This document shows, in pieces, positions 1-9,499 of a stretch of DNA of 64,000 nt (position 1 is the first letter of the stretch; every line of letters begins with the position of its first letter). Source of the stretch: Xenorhabdus budapestensis. GTDB lineage: Bacteria; Pseudomonadota; Gammaproteobacteria; Enterobacterales; Enterobacteriaceae. Both the position numbers and the translations under genes were made by a program. The notes below the pieces were generated by a model that saw nothing but the letters and a program-made list of their open reading frames with translations, was not told where the DNA came from and ran no database searches. The stretch covers positions 62,001 to 126,000 of the forward strand of contig NZ_NIBS01000006.1 of NCBI RefSeq assembly GCF_002632465.1, written 5' to 3'.

Positions 1-97
1 AGGGCTTCGCCGCATGATTCGTTATCATGCGCAGCTATGTTTTTCAAATAACGTTTCATATGACGTTTATCACAATGCACAAATATGGGGTAACCAC

Positions 98-1009
98 ATG
101 TTATGGTTCAAAAATTTAATGATTTACCGTTTAAACCGAGAAATTTCACTTTCTGCGGATGAACTGGAAAAACAATTAAGCCCATTGGCATTCACCCCAT
201 GCGGCAGTCAGGACATGATGAAAACAGGTTGGGTTCCGCCAATGGGTGCTCATGGTGAAGCATTCACTCATGCTACCGGTAATCAGATCCTGATTTGTGC
301 GCGCAAGGAAGAAAAAATGCTGCCTTCTCCGGTCATTAAACAGGAACTACAAACCAAAATCGCCCGTCTGGAAGGAGAGCAGCATCGGAAACTGAAAAAA
401 ACCGAGAAAGATTCACTGAAAGATGAAGTGATCCATACTTTATTACCGAGAGCATTCAGCCGTTTCAGCCAGACTTATATCTGGATAGATACCGTTAACA
501 ATCTGATTATTGTTGATTCAGCCAGTGCCAAACGTGCCGAAGATAATCTGGCTTTATTAAGAAAAACACTTGGCTCATTGCCTGTTGTTCCCTTGACTTT
601 CAAAGATCCCATTGAGCTGACATTAACTGAGTGGGTACGTTCGAGTAATTTACCTGCCGGTTATACTCTGATGGATGAAGCTGAATTAAAAGCCATTCTG
701 GAAGAAGGCGGGGTTATTCGCTGTAAGAAACAGGAGTTGGTGTCTGACGAAATAGCGGCACACATTGAATCTGGGAAATATGTCACCAAACTGGCACTGG
801 ACTGGGAAGAGCGTATCCAATTCATGTTGTCAGATGATGGTTCTTACAAGCGCATTAAATTCAGTGAAACATTGCGTGAGCAAAATGATGATATTGATCG
901 TGAAAATGTTGCTCAACGCTTCGATGCTGATTTCACGCTGATGACTGGTGAATTAAGTACGCTGATAAAACATACCATTGATGCGCTGGGTGGTGAGGCA
1001 GAAAGATAA
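98..1009 (+). CDS. rdgC: Recombination-associated protein RdgC
   Basis: RdgC is a ring-shaped DNA-binding protein of the nucleoid that restrains RecA-dependent recombination. The reading frame is open from base 14, but the ATG at 98 is chosen because it gives the family N-terminus [18 protein letters not shown] and a 303-residue product, the same length as E. coli RdgC as I recall it. No signal peptide or membrane segment is visible; charged lysine-rich stretches lie around residues 85-120. It stands alone on the plus strand and converges on the porin gene. Family assignment rests on recognised similarity along the whole length. Confidence 0.95.
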   Translation: MLWFKNLMIYRLNREISLSADELEKQLSPLAFTPCGSQDMMKTGWVPPMGAHGEAFTHATGNQILICARKEEKMLPSPVIKQELQTKIARLEGEQHRKLKKTEKDSLKDEVIHTLLPRAFSRFSQTYIWIDTVNNLIIVDSASAKRAEDNLALLRKTLGSLPVVPLTFKDPIELTLTEWVRSSNLPAGYTLMDEAELKAILEEGGVIRCKKQELVSDEIAAHIESGKYVTKLALDWEERIQFMLSDDGSYKRIKFSETLREQNDDIDRENVAQRFDADFTLMTGELSTLIKHTIDALGGEAER

Positions 1010-1086
1010 TTTCTTATCCATCCAATAGATTTCAAAAAGCAACTAACAACACTATGGCTTGATATAGACAGGATATAAAAAGGATA

Positions 1087-1115
1087 CAGCCTCAATAGTA
1101 TTTCCATTGAGGCTG
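1087..1115. terminator. Hairpin between rdgC and the porin gene
   Basis: A perfect 10-bp inverted repeat (CAGCCTCAAT at 1087-1096, ATTGAGGCTG at 1106-1115) with a 9-nt loop lies between two convergent genes. On the minus strand it is followed by a T-rich stretch, so it probably ends porin transcription and may serve rdgC as well. Confidence 0.7.
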
Positions 1116-1162
1116 TTACTGTGACAATTATTACTCTTCATACAAACTATTACTTCACACAA

Positions 1163-2314
1163 TTAGAAACGGTATACTAAACCAACACCCATTATATTAT
1201 CTGTTTTAATCTTAGCTGTTTTAGTAAAGTCATTATTTTTCAGCAAATTAATCTTGTATTCAGCATAAGTACCCATATTTTTGTTGAAATTATAAGATGC
1301 TCCGATAGAGATGTACTTCACCAGATCTTCAGCCCCTTTGGTTCTCAATAAATTGTTCTCGCCCAAATCATTGCCTAAGTCTTTACCTCTGGAATAGACA
1401 TAACCAATAGACGGACGCAAACCAAAATCAAACAGATATTGGGCAGTTAACTCAATGTTTTCCGTTTTATTGGCAAACATCACATGGTTATCTACAGAGC
1501 TGCCGAATCGGGTCAAATTACGAGCCTGACCATACATCGCTGCCAGATAGATATTATTTCTATCGTACTTGGCTGATACCAACCAGGCTTCAGCTTTATT
1601 CCCTTTCGCCAATACTTTAGCTGATTCCATGCCCTGTTTTTGTGCTTGAGTACGATTAGAATTACCATAAGAAGCTGCAACAGTCACACCATTGCCAAAA
1701 TTATAAGAGCTGGAAAGACCAAAACCATCGCCATTTTGTCGCATGACATCATTACGGGTATTTTTAGTACTACTATCATTTTTAGCCTGATATTGCAGGG
1801 CAAAATTCCACCCATTCACCAAACCAAAAAAGTCAGTATTACGATAAGTTAATAACCCTGTCGAACGTCCCATCATGAAATTATCAGTTGCCGCTATGCT
1901 ATCGCCACCAAATACAGGAAGCATATCTGTAAACGTATTAGCATCATAAACCACGCCGAAGTTACGACCATAATCCAGGGTGCCATAGTTCCCCAGTTTA
2001 AGGCCGACATAAGCCAGACGTGTTCTTGCGAATGTACTGCTTTCAAGTTCAGTTCTGTTGGCACCCAGATTGAATTCCCAGCGCCCGAATCCTGAAATTG
2101 TGTCTGTAAGTTGGGTTATCCCTCTCACACCGATACGGCCGCTGGAGTTATCACCCGCTTCTTTGCTTTTTGATTTAGCAAAGTGGTATTGGGCTTCAGC
2201 CTTTCCATATAAATCAATTTTATTACCATCCTTATTATAAATTTCGGCTGCATTTGCAGTCCCAGCAATAAGGAAAACCGGAATTGCCATTGCTATTACG
2301 TTGTGTTTTGTCAT
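1163..2314 (-). CDS. General porin of the OmpC/OmpF family
   Basis: Outer-membrane trimeric porin for passive diffusion of small solutes. The chosen start (ATG at 2314) gives a 383-residue precursor with a 22-residue signal peptide ending in GTANA, and a mature N-terminus AEIYNKDGNKIDLYGKAEA typical of enterobacterial porins. The protein ends in GLVYRF, the terminal Phe recognised for barrel assembly. A purine-rich GAGGACC lies about 8 nt upstream; an in-frame start further upstream would place charged residues before the signal peptide and is rejected. It is transcribed away from a TetR regulator gene across about 540 bp of very AT-rich DNA. This is one of probably several porin paralogues; no gene name is given because OmpC, OmpF and OpnP types cannot be told apart here. 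Confidence 0.92.
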   Translation of the reverse strand: MTKHNVIAMAIPVFLIAGTANAAEIYNKDGNKIDLYGKAEAQYHFAKSKSKEAGDNSSGRIGVRGITQLTDTISGFGRWEFNLGANRTELESSTFARTRLAYVGLKLGNYGTLDYGRNFGVVYDANTFTDMLPVFGGDSIAATDNFMMGRSTGLLTYRNTDFFGLVNGWNFALQYQAKNDSSTKNTRNDVMRQNGDGFGLSSSYNFGNGVTVAASYGNSNRTQAQKQGMESAKVLAKGNKAEAWLVSAKYDRNNIYLAAMYGQARNLTRFGSSVDNHVMFANKTENIELTAQYLFDFGLRPSIGYVYSRGKDLGNDLGENNLLRTKGAEDLVKYISIGASYNFNKNMGTYAEYKINLLKNNDFTKTAKIKTDNIMGVGLVYRF

Positions 2315-2857
2315 TATTATGGTCCTCACTAGTGTTGTTATTACCTTTGCCCCCGCCAGGAAATACATTTTCTAAGAAACAATTAATTCAAAAAAATTTC
2401 CTAAGAAATAGTTAGGCGGATTAACATTTAGCAACCCTTGCCTCTTTGTTACTTTATGGTTAATTCCGCAACAAACAATAGCGATACTAAGATCAAAATT
2501 AACATTTTTCTAACAAAATTTAACCAAAAGTGCTATCCCGTGAAGAAGATCACATAGTGAACATATTTTCAATAATAGAACAACATCAATTATGATTATT
2601 AGTTATTAAAAACAGTAAGTTATAAGTAATAAGGGGCTTGATGAAAAATAATCGAAGTGTTCTGAGCAGCATTTTTCACTGCTAATTACTGTAGATCACG
2701 TGACAATCATTTATTGTAAATATTGACAATTGACTGTAAGTTCTGTATCTGATGGAAATTGATAAATTTCCATTTATTTCAAGTAAACTTTTTTTGCTTT
2801 TATATGGAATAAAGCCAATGCGGTACATTAAATATCGACAACTTATAAGGTGCTAAA
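2315..2857. promoter_or_regulatory. AT-rich divergent intergenic region, porin / TetR gene
   Basis: This 543-bp region separates two divergent genes and must hold both promoters. It is strongly AT-rich with several A and T runs. I could not single out a convincing operator; OmpR-type or TetR-type sites would be expected from the neighbours, but none is clear by eye. Confidence 0.4.
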
Positions 2858-3496
2858 ATGGCAGAAAATCACCCACGCCCACGAGGTCGCCCGTCAATTC
2901 CTGAACAAGAAATACGTGAAAAAATCCATGATATTACTCTTTGCCTTCTGTTAAATCAGGGCTATAGCACAACTACCATGGATGTCATTGCCCAAAAAGC
3001 AAAAATCGCCAAAAAGACACTCTATCGTTTCGTTAAAAATAGAGAAGATTTGATTGAGCAAGTTGTACTAAGCTGGACAGATAATACTGTACTTTCCCTG
3101 ACTAAGAATGCTAACAATCACCAACAAGTGATAATTTCATTAGGTAAGTATTTGGCGGAAATCGCTGAAAAATCCTTATCTAAAGATGCAGTCGGATTAT
3201 TTAAATTATTACAGTCTGACTTTCCTCATCGGGATACCTTCCTGGAAAAATATCAACAAGGCGGTATTGAAAAAAACAAAATTATCTTAGCAAATTGGCT
3301 AGAACAGCAATATAAACAAGGATTATTAAAAGAATTTAATTATGAAACATTCAGTGAATTAGCTATCTCTATGGTGATTGCAGAGCCGCTCAGACAAATG
3401 GCGCTGGGGCAAACACCACCTTTACCAGAAACTGATATTTCCCATCGCATTACTGCAATAATAAATTTACTTAAATCTGGATTAATTGAGAAATAA
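2858..3496 (+). CDS. TetR/AcrR-family transcriptional regulator
   Basis: A 212-residue one-component repressor. Residues about 15-65 form the TetR DNA-binding domain, with the helix-turn-helix core TTMDVIAQKAKIAKKTLYRF followed by a conserved VKNREDLI segment. The rest is the variable helical ligand-binding and dimerisation domain (AefR-like C-terminal portion). The gene is divergent from the porin gene, so control of itself and perhaps of the porin is a reasonable inference. The ligand cannot be predicted. The start ATG at 2858 is preceded by AAGGTG. Confidence 0.88.
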   Translation: MAENHPRPRGRPSIPEQEIREKIHDITLCLLLNQGYSTTTMDVIAQKAKIAKKTLYRFVKNREDLIEQVVLSWTDNTVLSLTKNANNHQQVIISLGKYLAEIAEKSLSKDAVGLFKLLQSDFPHRDTFLEKYQQGGIEKNKIILANWLEQQYKQGLLKEFNYETFSELAISMVIAEPLRQMALGQTPPLPETDISHRITAIINLLKSGLIEK

Positions 3497-3520
3497 GAAT
3501 TTATTCTCACAGCAATAAAG

Positions 3521-3565
3521 AAGGCGTTGAGTTCATGATAACCACTCAGCGCCTTATTTCTATTT
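3521..3565 (+). terminator. Rho-independent terminator after the TetR gene
   Basis: Stem AAGGCGTTGAGT (3521-3532) pairs with ACTCAGCGCCTT (3544-3555) with one mismatch, followed by ATTTCTATTTTA. It lies 25 bp after the TetR stop codon. Confidence 0.8.
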
Positions 3566-3599
3566 TATAATCAACAACCAGATTTTAAACATTATTATC

Positions 3600-3648
3600 T
3601 ATACCCTTCATTTTTCAAGTTGCAGTTTGAAATCTATTGGGTATATAA
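3600..3648. repeat. Dispersed palindromic repeat, copy 1
   Basis: About 48 bp that begin TATACCC and end GGGTATA, with an internal inverted pair TTCAAGTTGCA / GTTTGAAA. Related sequences occur near 21235, 42425 and 55995. It lies between the TetR gene and the convergent PRD regulator gene and looks like a short non-autonomous intergenic repeat (a REP- or MITE-like element). Confidence 0.65.
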
Positions 3649-3649
3649 C

Positions 3650-5551
3650 TTAAGATTTATTTGCTCTGACCAACATTTCCCGAAAGCGTTCAAAACAAGT
3701 TATTTTATGCAGTTGATTAATAATCTTATCATGGCTAAAGACATCTAATAACGCATCATAACACTCTGCAAAACATACCCTGTCTATCCTGTTTATCGCG
3801 ATTAAAAAAATAACATGCACACGTTCATCTTTCCCCCAACGTATCCCTTTTGGGCTGATAACAACAGCAACACCCGTTTTTATTGCATCCATCTTTACTG
3901 AATGGGGTAATGCCAGAATACCAAAGGCCGTTGAGGAAGCACTTTCACGCTGATAAACATATCTGAAAAAATCAGACTCAACATAACCTTTGGCAAACAT
4001 TGTCTGACAAAGATCATCAATAATTTCATCTCTGTATTGAAAGCCGGGTTCAAACCAAAACAGACCTTGCTCAAAAAATAGATCAAAATTACGTTGTAGC
4101 GTCTTCTTCTTCCGATTGGCATTAGCAATATCAATCTTGCCAATCAACTGCGTGCGCTTATTCCGTAATTGGAAAGGAGAAATACACACTGTTTCATAAT
4201 TATGGCTGGCAGGAAGATTTATTGTCGTAATCAATAATTCGAACTCCAGGTTTTCCAATTCAGAAGGCTGCGAAATCCTCTTAATTACACTTATTTCATT
4301 ACCAAAATCACACAATAATTGATGATAGATTTTATTTTCAATTCCTCGGTAGCCGGGGCATAAAAGCACTGCCCGCACTTTATTATCATGACTTTTTTGC
4401 CGTTCAAATTCAGCACCAACATGCAGGGCAATAAAAGAAATCTCATCTTCATTCAGTTTTTTACCTAAGAATTCATTTAATTGTAAAGAGATAAAAACAG
4501 CGATATCAAAAATTGTGCGACACTCCTTTTTTATTACTTCCAACATGGGATTTTTGGTATAAATATTATGTTCCAACCGTATTTTCAGCCCTGATATATG
4601 CAGAGAAAATAATGAGATAAAATCATCTGTTCCAAAATCAATCAGGTAATGTTCCTTTACAAATTCAGTAACTTGTTTTGTAAGTTGGTATAAACCCTCA
4701 TCCACCAAATCAATTGATTCACTACCTTTAGTATGATTAGAATTGACGTTGATTTTCAACAAAGTATAACAAGCATTTCTTTCATTCTCTGATATTGAAA
4801 CATCAAATTTATGTTGCAAATTATCACATAACTCATCAGTTATAGTGTGTAATTTATTGTTTCCAACAAAAGTTAGCGGAGTATCTAAATATTTGTCATG
4901 CTTTATCCGATTTATCAGTATTAAAAGATGTAAGACAAGATTGGCATAAGAGAGATCATAAACAGAATAGCCCCATTTATAAAATATCTCCTTAATAAGA
5001 TCGGATACCATTTCTACCTGTTGAGTACCAAATATTGTTTCCAATGTTTTTAACTCACTGAAACAATAGTCTGTTTGTTCGATAATTATATGATAAACCA
5101 ACTCTCTTAATTTTTGTTCTGCCCCCCAAATTTCAATATGGTTATTCTTGCATAAAAATCTGACATTAAATTGTTCAAATGAACTATTCATTTTATATAT
5201 CAATGATTTTAACGTTGAGTCACTGATATACAAATCAGCACTGAGATCATAAATATTATTGCTTTTCTTAAATAACAGGATGGACTTAATCAAAAAACTT
5301 ACCCTTTCCTGATAAGTCTTTGGCAAACCACTGGGTTGCTGAAGTAATTTTATATTTATATCAGGTGAAAAATAATATCCTGAGCGACCAGAGAGAATAA
5401 TTTTCTCGCCATAGGATTCATTAATTTCTGCTACATAATTTTTTATCGTTCTAATGGAGACGTTTAAGACCTGAGATAATTTTATTGCCAGAGTCGGGGT
5501 ATTTTTATTCAGTAAATAATCCAATAATTCTTTCTGCTTAGGCCTTAGCAT
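3650..5551 (-). CDS. PRD-containing PTS-controlled regulator (LicR/MtlR-like)
   Basis: A 633-residue multidomain activator expected to control the divergent sugar-PTS operon. Visible in order: an N-terminal helix-turn-helix (residues about 1-60, with QVLNVSIRTIKNYVAEIN); a linker and two PTS regulation domains (about 170-390, including FISLHISG-like and EISFIALHVGAE segments with conserved His); a GatB-like EIIB module beginning near AVLLCPGYRG (about 395-480); and a C-terminal EIIA module of the mannitol/fructose class with its phospho-acceptor in ALPHS (His about 550). Family knowledge: HPr and EII proteins phosphorylate the PRDs to tune activity. The domain layout favours a DNA-binding activator such as LicR over a BglG-type RNA antiterminator, which would start with a CAT domain. 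Confidence 0.9.
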   Translation of the reverse strand: MLRPKQKELLDYLLNKNTPTLAIKLSQVLNVSIRTIKNYVAEINESYGEKIILSGRSGYYFSPDINIKLLQQPSGLPKTYQERVSFLIKSILLFKKSNNIYDLSADLYISDSTLKSLIYKMNSSFEQFNVRFLCKNNHIEIWGAEQKLRELVYHIIIEQTDYCFSELKTLETIFGTQQVEMVSDLIKEIFYKWGYSVYDLSYANLVLHLLILINRIKHDKYLDTPLTFVGNNKLHTITDELCDNLQHKFDVSISENERNACYTLLKINVNSNHTKGSESIDLVDEGLYQLTKQVTEFVKEHYLIDFGTDDFISLFSLHISGLKIRLEHNIYTKNPMLEVIKKECRTIFDIAVFISLQLNEFLGKKLNEDEISFIALHVGAEFERQKSHDNKVRAVLLCPGYRGIENKIYHQLLCDFGNEISVIKRISQPSELENLEFELLITTINLPASHNYETVCISPFQLRNKRTQLIGKIDIANANRKKKTLQRNFDLFFEQGLFWFEPGFQYRDEIIDDLCQTMFAKGYVESDFFRYVYQRESASSTAFGILALPHSVKMDAIKTGVAVVISPKGIRWGKDERVHVIFLIAINRIDRVCFAECYDALLDVFSHDKIINQLHKITCFERFREMLVRANKS

Positions 5552-5734
5552 TACAACCCCCTGTTAAATGAATAAATAACACCTTAAACTTACCGGGATA
5601 ATCAATTTAAAAAAAATAGAAATTTGCCCTCTTAAAGTGAAAACACATAATTGAATATAAAATCAAAATTCAAGATAGTAGTTTATAGGTCAAAAAACAA
5701 AAATCAATTAGCAGCAAAATAATAAGGAATTCAT

Positions 5735-6049
5735 ATGAAAAATATTTTTATTATGTTGTGTTGTGGGGCAGGTATTTCCAGTGGCATGTTAGCAACAAAA
5801 ACCAGGAATGCCGCCAAACAAAAAGGTGTATCAGTTACCGTCGAAGCCAGAAGTGAAAGCGAGGTTGCAGAATACTTTTCAGTTATCGATATCCTATTTC
5901 TTGGCCCTCACTATGCTTCGCAAAAAGATGAGTTCCAAAAACATGCTGATATTTACAATATTCCTGTCCTTGTTGTACCACAAAATATTTATGGAAAATT
6001 AGACGGAGAAGCATTACTGAAATTAGCCATAAGTACTTTGAATCATTAA
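5735..6049 (+). CDS. PTS EIIB component, lactose/cellobiose class
   Basis: A 104-residue cytoplasmic phosphocarrier that passes phosphate from EIIA to the incoming sugar. It has the family P-loop MLCCGAGISSGMLA; Cys10, directly before GAGISS, is the expected phosphorylated residue by comparison with ChbB. It is the first gene of an operon with EIIC, EIIA, a 6-phospho-beta-glucosidase, an HPr paralogue and a deaminase, and is divergent from the PRD regulator. A GGAAT sequence lies shortly upstream of the ATG. Confidence 0.92.
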   Translation: MKNIFIMLCCGAGISSGMLATKTRNAAKQKGVSVTVEARSESEVAEYFSVIDILFLGPHYASQKDEFQKHADIYNIPVLVVPQNIYGKLDGEALLKLAISTLNH

Positions 6050-6121
6050 TTTTACTCTTTACAACACCAGGGATTGTACTTACTCAGAATAGATAAAGAC
6101 AATAATAAAGAGAGATGCGAA

Positions 6122-7357
6122 ATGAAAGCATTTATGTCGTGGTTATCTGACTCATTTGCACCGGCGATGCAAAATTTTACTAAGCGGCCGTGGGTAGCCG
6201 CTATTTCTGGCTCTATGCAAAAAAATATTCCTTTTATTTTAGCAGGATCACTTATATTTTTTTATAACGTATTTCGTTCTTACCTCCCTTTTTTACCCAA
6301 TCTTGGCCGGATCGCTGAATACTCTTTTGGCATGCTCGGTTTAATTACCGCGTTTATGATAGCTAATCAGATGATGGAGAAACTTCATCATTTTCGCTAT
6401 ACCCTAATTGCCGGGCTGACTTCCATCTGCGTCTATATGATGTTCATCAAACCAGAATTTTCTGACGGCAACATGATTGTCAGTTTTGAACGATTCGGCC
6501 CCGCAGGAATTTTATTGGGTATTGCCACCGGCCTGTTTGTTTCCTATCTGTTTCACCTATATACCAAAATAGGTTTCCTGAAAGAAAGCTCCCTGCCTGA
6601 TTTTGTTGTCGGCTGGATACATGCCATTATCCCGATTCTGATTTCCATCGGGACAGGAACATTATTGGTATTCACCTTTGAAGTTGATGTCTTCTCCCGG
6701 CTACTTTCTCTCTTTTCTCCTATTGCTGCATTCGGGCAAACATTGCCGGGATTCATACTTATGGCATTGATCCCGGCTATTGCAATGTCGATGGGAATTT
6801 CAGTCTGGACATTTACCGGCCTGCAAATGCCTATCTTTATGCTTGGTATCAGTGCCAATATTACTCTGGTGGCAGCAGGGCAGCCCCCTACCAATATTGT
6901 GACCTATGAAACCATGTATACAGCAGCTTTGATTACGATGGGAGGAACTGGTGCCACTCTCGCATTAAATCTTTTAATGCTGTTTTCTAAATCCAGAGAG
7001 CTTAAAGCCACGGGCTATATCTGCATTGGGCCTTCTTTCTTCAATATCAACGAACCGCTGGTGTTTGGTACACCGATTGTCCTCAACCCACTGTTAATGC
7101 TTCCCATGTGGATTAACGCAATCACCAGCCCCATTATCGTCTGGGTATTCATGCGCTCAGACTGGCTGAATATTCCCGCAAAAATGATTCAAGTCGGTCA
7201 AATACCAGCTCCGTTCTCCAGCGTCATGATTACGGAAGACTGGCGGGCTATCATCTGTTACGTCGTACTAATGGCCGTGTTCCTGATTACCTGGTATCCC
7301 TTCTTTAAGGTGTATGAGAAAAAACGTATTGAGGAAGAGAGCACCAATTCAGCATAA
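6122..7357 (+). CDS. PTS EIIC permease, lactose/cellobiose class
   Basis: A 411-residue inner-membrane sugar channel with about ten hydrophobic segments. It begins MKAFMSWLSDSFAPAMQNFT, as expected for CelB/ChbC-type EIIC proteins. The frame is open from 6074, but the ATG at 6122 has GAGAG about 8 nt upstream and fits the family N-terminus. A conserved EIIC signature, FNINEPLVFGTPIVLNP, lies near residues 302-318. Cellobiose, chitobiose or an aromatic beta-glucoside are possible substrates; the downstream family 1 glycosidase favours a beta-glucoside over chitobiose. Confidence 0.92.
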   Translation: MKAFMSWLSDSFAPAMQNFTKRPWVAAISGSMQKNIPFILAGSLIFFYNVFRSYLPFLPNLGRIAEYSFGMLGLITAFMIANQMMEKLHHFRYTLIAGLTSICVYMMFIKPEFSDGNMIVSFERFGPAGILLGIATGLFVSYLFHLYTKIGFLKESSLPDFVVGWIHAIIPILISIGTGTLLVFTFEVDVFSRLLSLFSPIAAFGQTLPGFILMALIPAIAMSMGISVWTFTGLQMPIFMLGISANITLVAAGQPPTNIVTYETMYTAALITMGGTGATLALNLLMLFSKSRELKATGYICIGPSFFNINEPLVFGTPIVLNPLLMLPMWINAITSPIIVWVFMRSDWLNIPAKMIQVGQIPAPFSSVMITEDWRAIICYVVLMAVFLITWYPFFKVYEKKRIEEESTNSA

Positions 7358-7392
7358 GTTATATATCCAACTCCAGTACAAGGAAAATAACA

Positions 7393-7755
7393 ATGAACAG
7401 TGAGGCAAATATTTTAGTTCCTATTTCCATGGAAATAATTCTCGATGCAGGTAATGCCAGAGAAAAAAGTGAAAAAGCCATGAAATATGCCCGGGATGGT
7501 GATTTTGAAAATGCCCGCTTATATATGGAAAAAGCACGCAAAATGATGTTATCTGCTCATCAGACACAGACTGAAGTTATTCAGAAAGAAACTCAGGGAG
7601 ATAACTTTAATTTAAGCCTGCTATTTATTCATGCTCAGGATACATTAATGACAATACGCAGTGAGTTAATTTTGAGAGAAGAAATTATTAGTTTATATAA
7701 ACATCTTCACATTACGAGTAATAATAAAGAGGAAAAACAGCATGACGAAAAATAA
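7393..7755 (+). CDS. PTS EIIA component, lactose/cellobiose class
   Basis: A 120-residue helical phosphocarrier. His80 in LLFIHAQDTLMT is the expected phosphorylation site of the family. The fold is three helices forming a trimer in known members (family knowledge). Its 3' end overlaps the glycosidase gene by 14 bp, which indicates one mRNA and probable translational coupling. A ribosome-binding AAGGAAA lies just upstream of the ATG. Confidence 0.92.
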   Translation: MNSEANILVPISMEIILDAGNAREKSEKAMKYARDGDFENARLYMEKARKMMLSAHQTQTEVIQKETQGDNFNLSLLFIHAQDTLMTIRSELILREEIISLYKHLHITSNNKEEKQHDEK

Positions 7756-9181
7756 TACTTTGTTTCCTGAAAACTTTCTTTGGGGAGCTGCAACCAGTGC
7801 CTATCAGGTTGAAGGAGCAGCGGAAGAATATGGCAAGAAATTATCACAGCAAGATATTCTCAATAATAAACCCGGATTAGCTGATACTCATATTACCAGT
7901 GACCATTATCATCGCTATAAAGAAGATGTTGCATTAATGAAAGAGCTGGGGTTGAAAGCCTATCGTTTCTCCATCGCATGGTCGCGCATTTTCCCTGATG
8001 GGATCGGCAAGCCTAATGATAAAGGCGTACAGTTTTACCACAATCTTATTGATGAACTCTTGGAAAACGGTATTACGCCAATCCCGACACTTTATCATTA
8101 TGATATGCCTATGGTATTGGTGGAAAAATATCATGGTTGGATCGATAGACAAAGTGTGAATGATTTTGCCTATTATGCTGAATTTGTCATCAGAGAATAT
8201 GGCGGGAAAGTCAAATATTGGCTGACTATCAATGAGCAAAGCATTATTGTGCAATTCTGGACAAAAAAGTGCTTTATCCCTGAGCAATATCTCCACAATG
8301 AGCAGATTAAGTATCAGATAAATCACCATATGAATCTGGCTCATGCGATTGCCTGTAAGTTAGTTCATCAATGGGTGCCTGATGGTCAAGTCGGCGCAGC
8401 ATTGGGATATTCCGCTATTTACCCGTTAACCAGCAAACCGGAAGATAATTTGGCTGCCCAAAATGCTAATGATCTACGTAATTACTATTTCACCGATATT
8501 TATCTGAAAGGACAATATAATCAATCCGCGTTGATTTACCTGAAAAATCATGGGCTGGCTCCCAATATCGAAGACGGTGATATGGAATTAATCAGAGAAG
8601 GCTATTCTGATTTTCTGGCACTCAATTATTATTGCAGCCATACTGCCGCAGCAGCGCCGACAAATGCTCAGAGACGAATGGATGGTTTTAATCCAACAGG
8701 TATCAAAGGGCAAATTGACGGCTATGAGATTCAACCTGATTACTATCAGATCCATAAAAACCCCCAACTTGATACCACAGACTGGGATTGGGCGATTGAC
8801 CCGCTTGGGCTTGAATATTTATTACGCGATTTATATACCCGTTATCAGAAGCCGTTGATGATCACGGAAAATGGTTTCGGTGCTGATGATCTACTGGAAT
8901 CTGATGGCACCATTCATGACAGTTACCGCATTGATTATCTGGCAAAACACCTTCAGGCCATTAAACAAGCGATGGATTCAGGTGTTGTGGTTCTCTCTTA
9001 TAATCCGTGGAGTTTTATTGACCTTCTTTCCACCAGCAATGGTTACAAAAAACGGTATGGCTTCGTTTATGTCAATCGCACTGACGACGATCTAAAAGAC
9101 CTCAACCGTTATAAGAAAGATTCGTTTTATTGGTATCAGAAAGTTATTCAGACACGTGGTGGTTCATTAACTGAATCCTGA
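7742..9181 (+). CDS. 6-phospho-beta-glucosidase, glycoside hydrolase family 1
   Basis: A 479-residue cytoplasmic enzyme that hydrolyses the phosphorylated glucoside delivered by the EII complex. The N-terminus has the family signature FLWGAATSAYQVEGA. The acid/base Glu is E165 in TINEQ and the nucleophile is E376 in ITENGFG. The late STSNGYKKRYGF segment corresponds to the phosphate-binding loop of 6-phospho-glycosidases (Ser, Lys, Tyr). It overlaps the EIIA gene. A second, divergent family 1 enzyme is encoded at 39454-40854. Confidence 0.92.
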   Translation: MTKNNTLFPENFLWGAATSAYQVEGAAEEYGKKLSQQDILNNKPGLADTHITSDHYHRYKEDVALMKELGLKAYRFSIAWSRIFPDGIGKPNDKGVQFYHNLIDELLENGITPIPTLYHYDMPMVLVEKYHGWIDRQSVNDFAYYAEFVIREYGGKVKYWLTINEQSIIVQFWTKKCFIPEQYLHNEQIKYQINHHMNLAHAIACKLVHQWVPDGQVGAALGYSAIYPLTSKPEDNLAAQNANDLRNYYFTDIYLKGQYNQSALIYLKNHGLAPNIEDGDMELIREGYSDFLALNYYCSHTAAAAPTNAQRRMDGFNPTGIKGQIDGYEIQPDYYQIHKNPQLDTTDWDWAIDPLGLEYLLRDLYTRYQKPLMITENGFGADDLLESDGTIHDSYRIDYLAKHLQAIKQAMDSGVVVLSYNPWSFIDLLSTSNGYKKRYGFVYVNRTDDDLKDLNRYKKDSFYWYQKVIQTRGGSLTES

Positions 9182-9201
9182 TTTTCTTTTTAGGTAAATT
9201 T

Positions 9202-9462
9202 ATGATCGAATATTCCGTAATAGTCACAGCCCCTTCGGGGCTGCATACCCGGCCTTCTGCCCAACTTTGTAATTTAGCCAAAACTTACAATGGCACGATA
9301 GAAATTATCAGGGGAGATAAAAGTGCCAATTTAAAAAGCATGTTCAAAATTATGTCAATGGGAATAAAAAATGGCATGGAAGTCACTATTCGGGTTGAAG
9401 GAGAAAATGAAGAGGAAATGGCACAATCAGTTGTGGATCTTATTCGTAATATTAAAGAGTAA
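9202..9462 (+). CDS. HPr-like phosphocarrier protein
   Basis: An 86-residue HPr paralogue. The active-site His15 lies in SGLHTRPSA, with Arg17 two residues on. Ser46 sits in a SANLKSMF context, close to the regulatory serine region of HPr (SANLKSLFKL in many proteins). The general ptsH gene is normally beside ptsI and crr, so this operon-borne copy is probably a dedicated carrier for this sugar system or for the PRD regulator. It starts 20 bp after the glycosidase stop codon. Confidence 0.9.
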   Translation: MIEYSVIVTAPSGLHTRPSAQLCNLAKTYNGTIEIIRGDKSANLKSMFKIMSMGIKNGMEVTIRVEGENEEEMAQSVVDLIRNIKE

Positions 9463-9499
9463 GTTCTATATCTTATAGATTGCCTATTGGGAGTACCTT

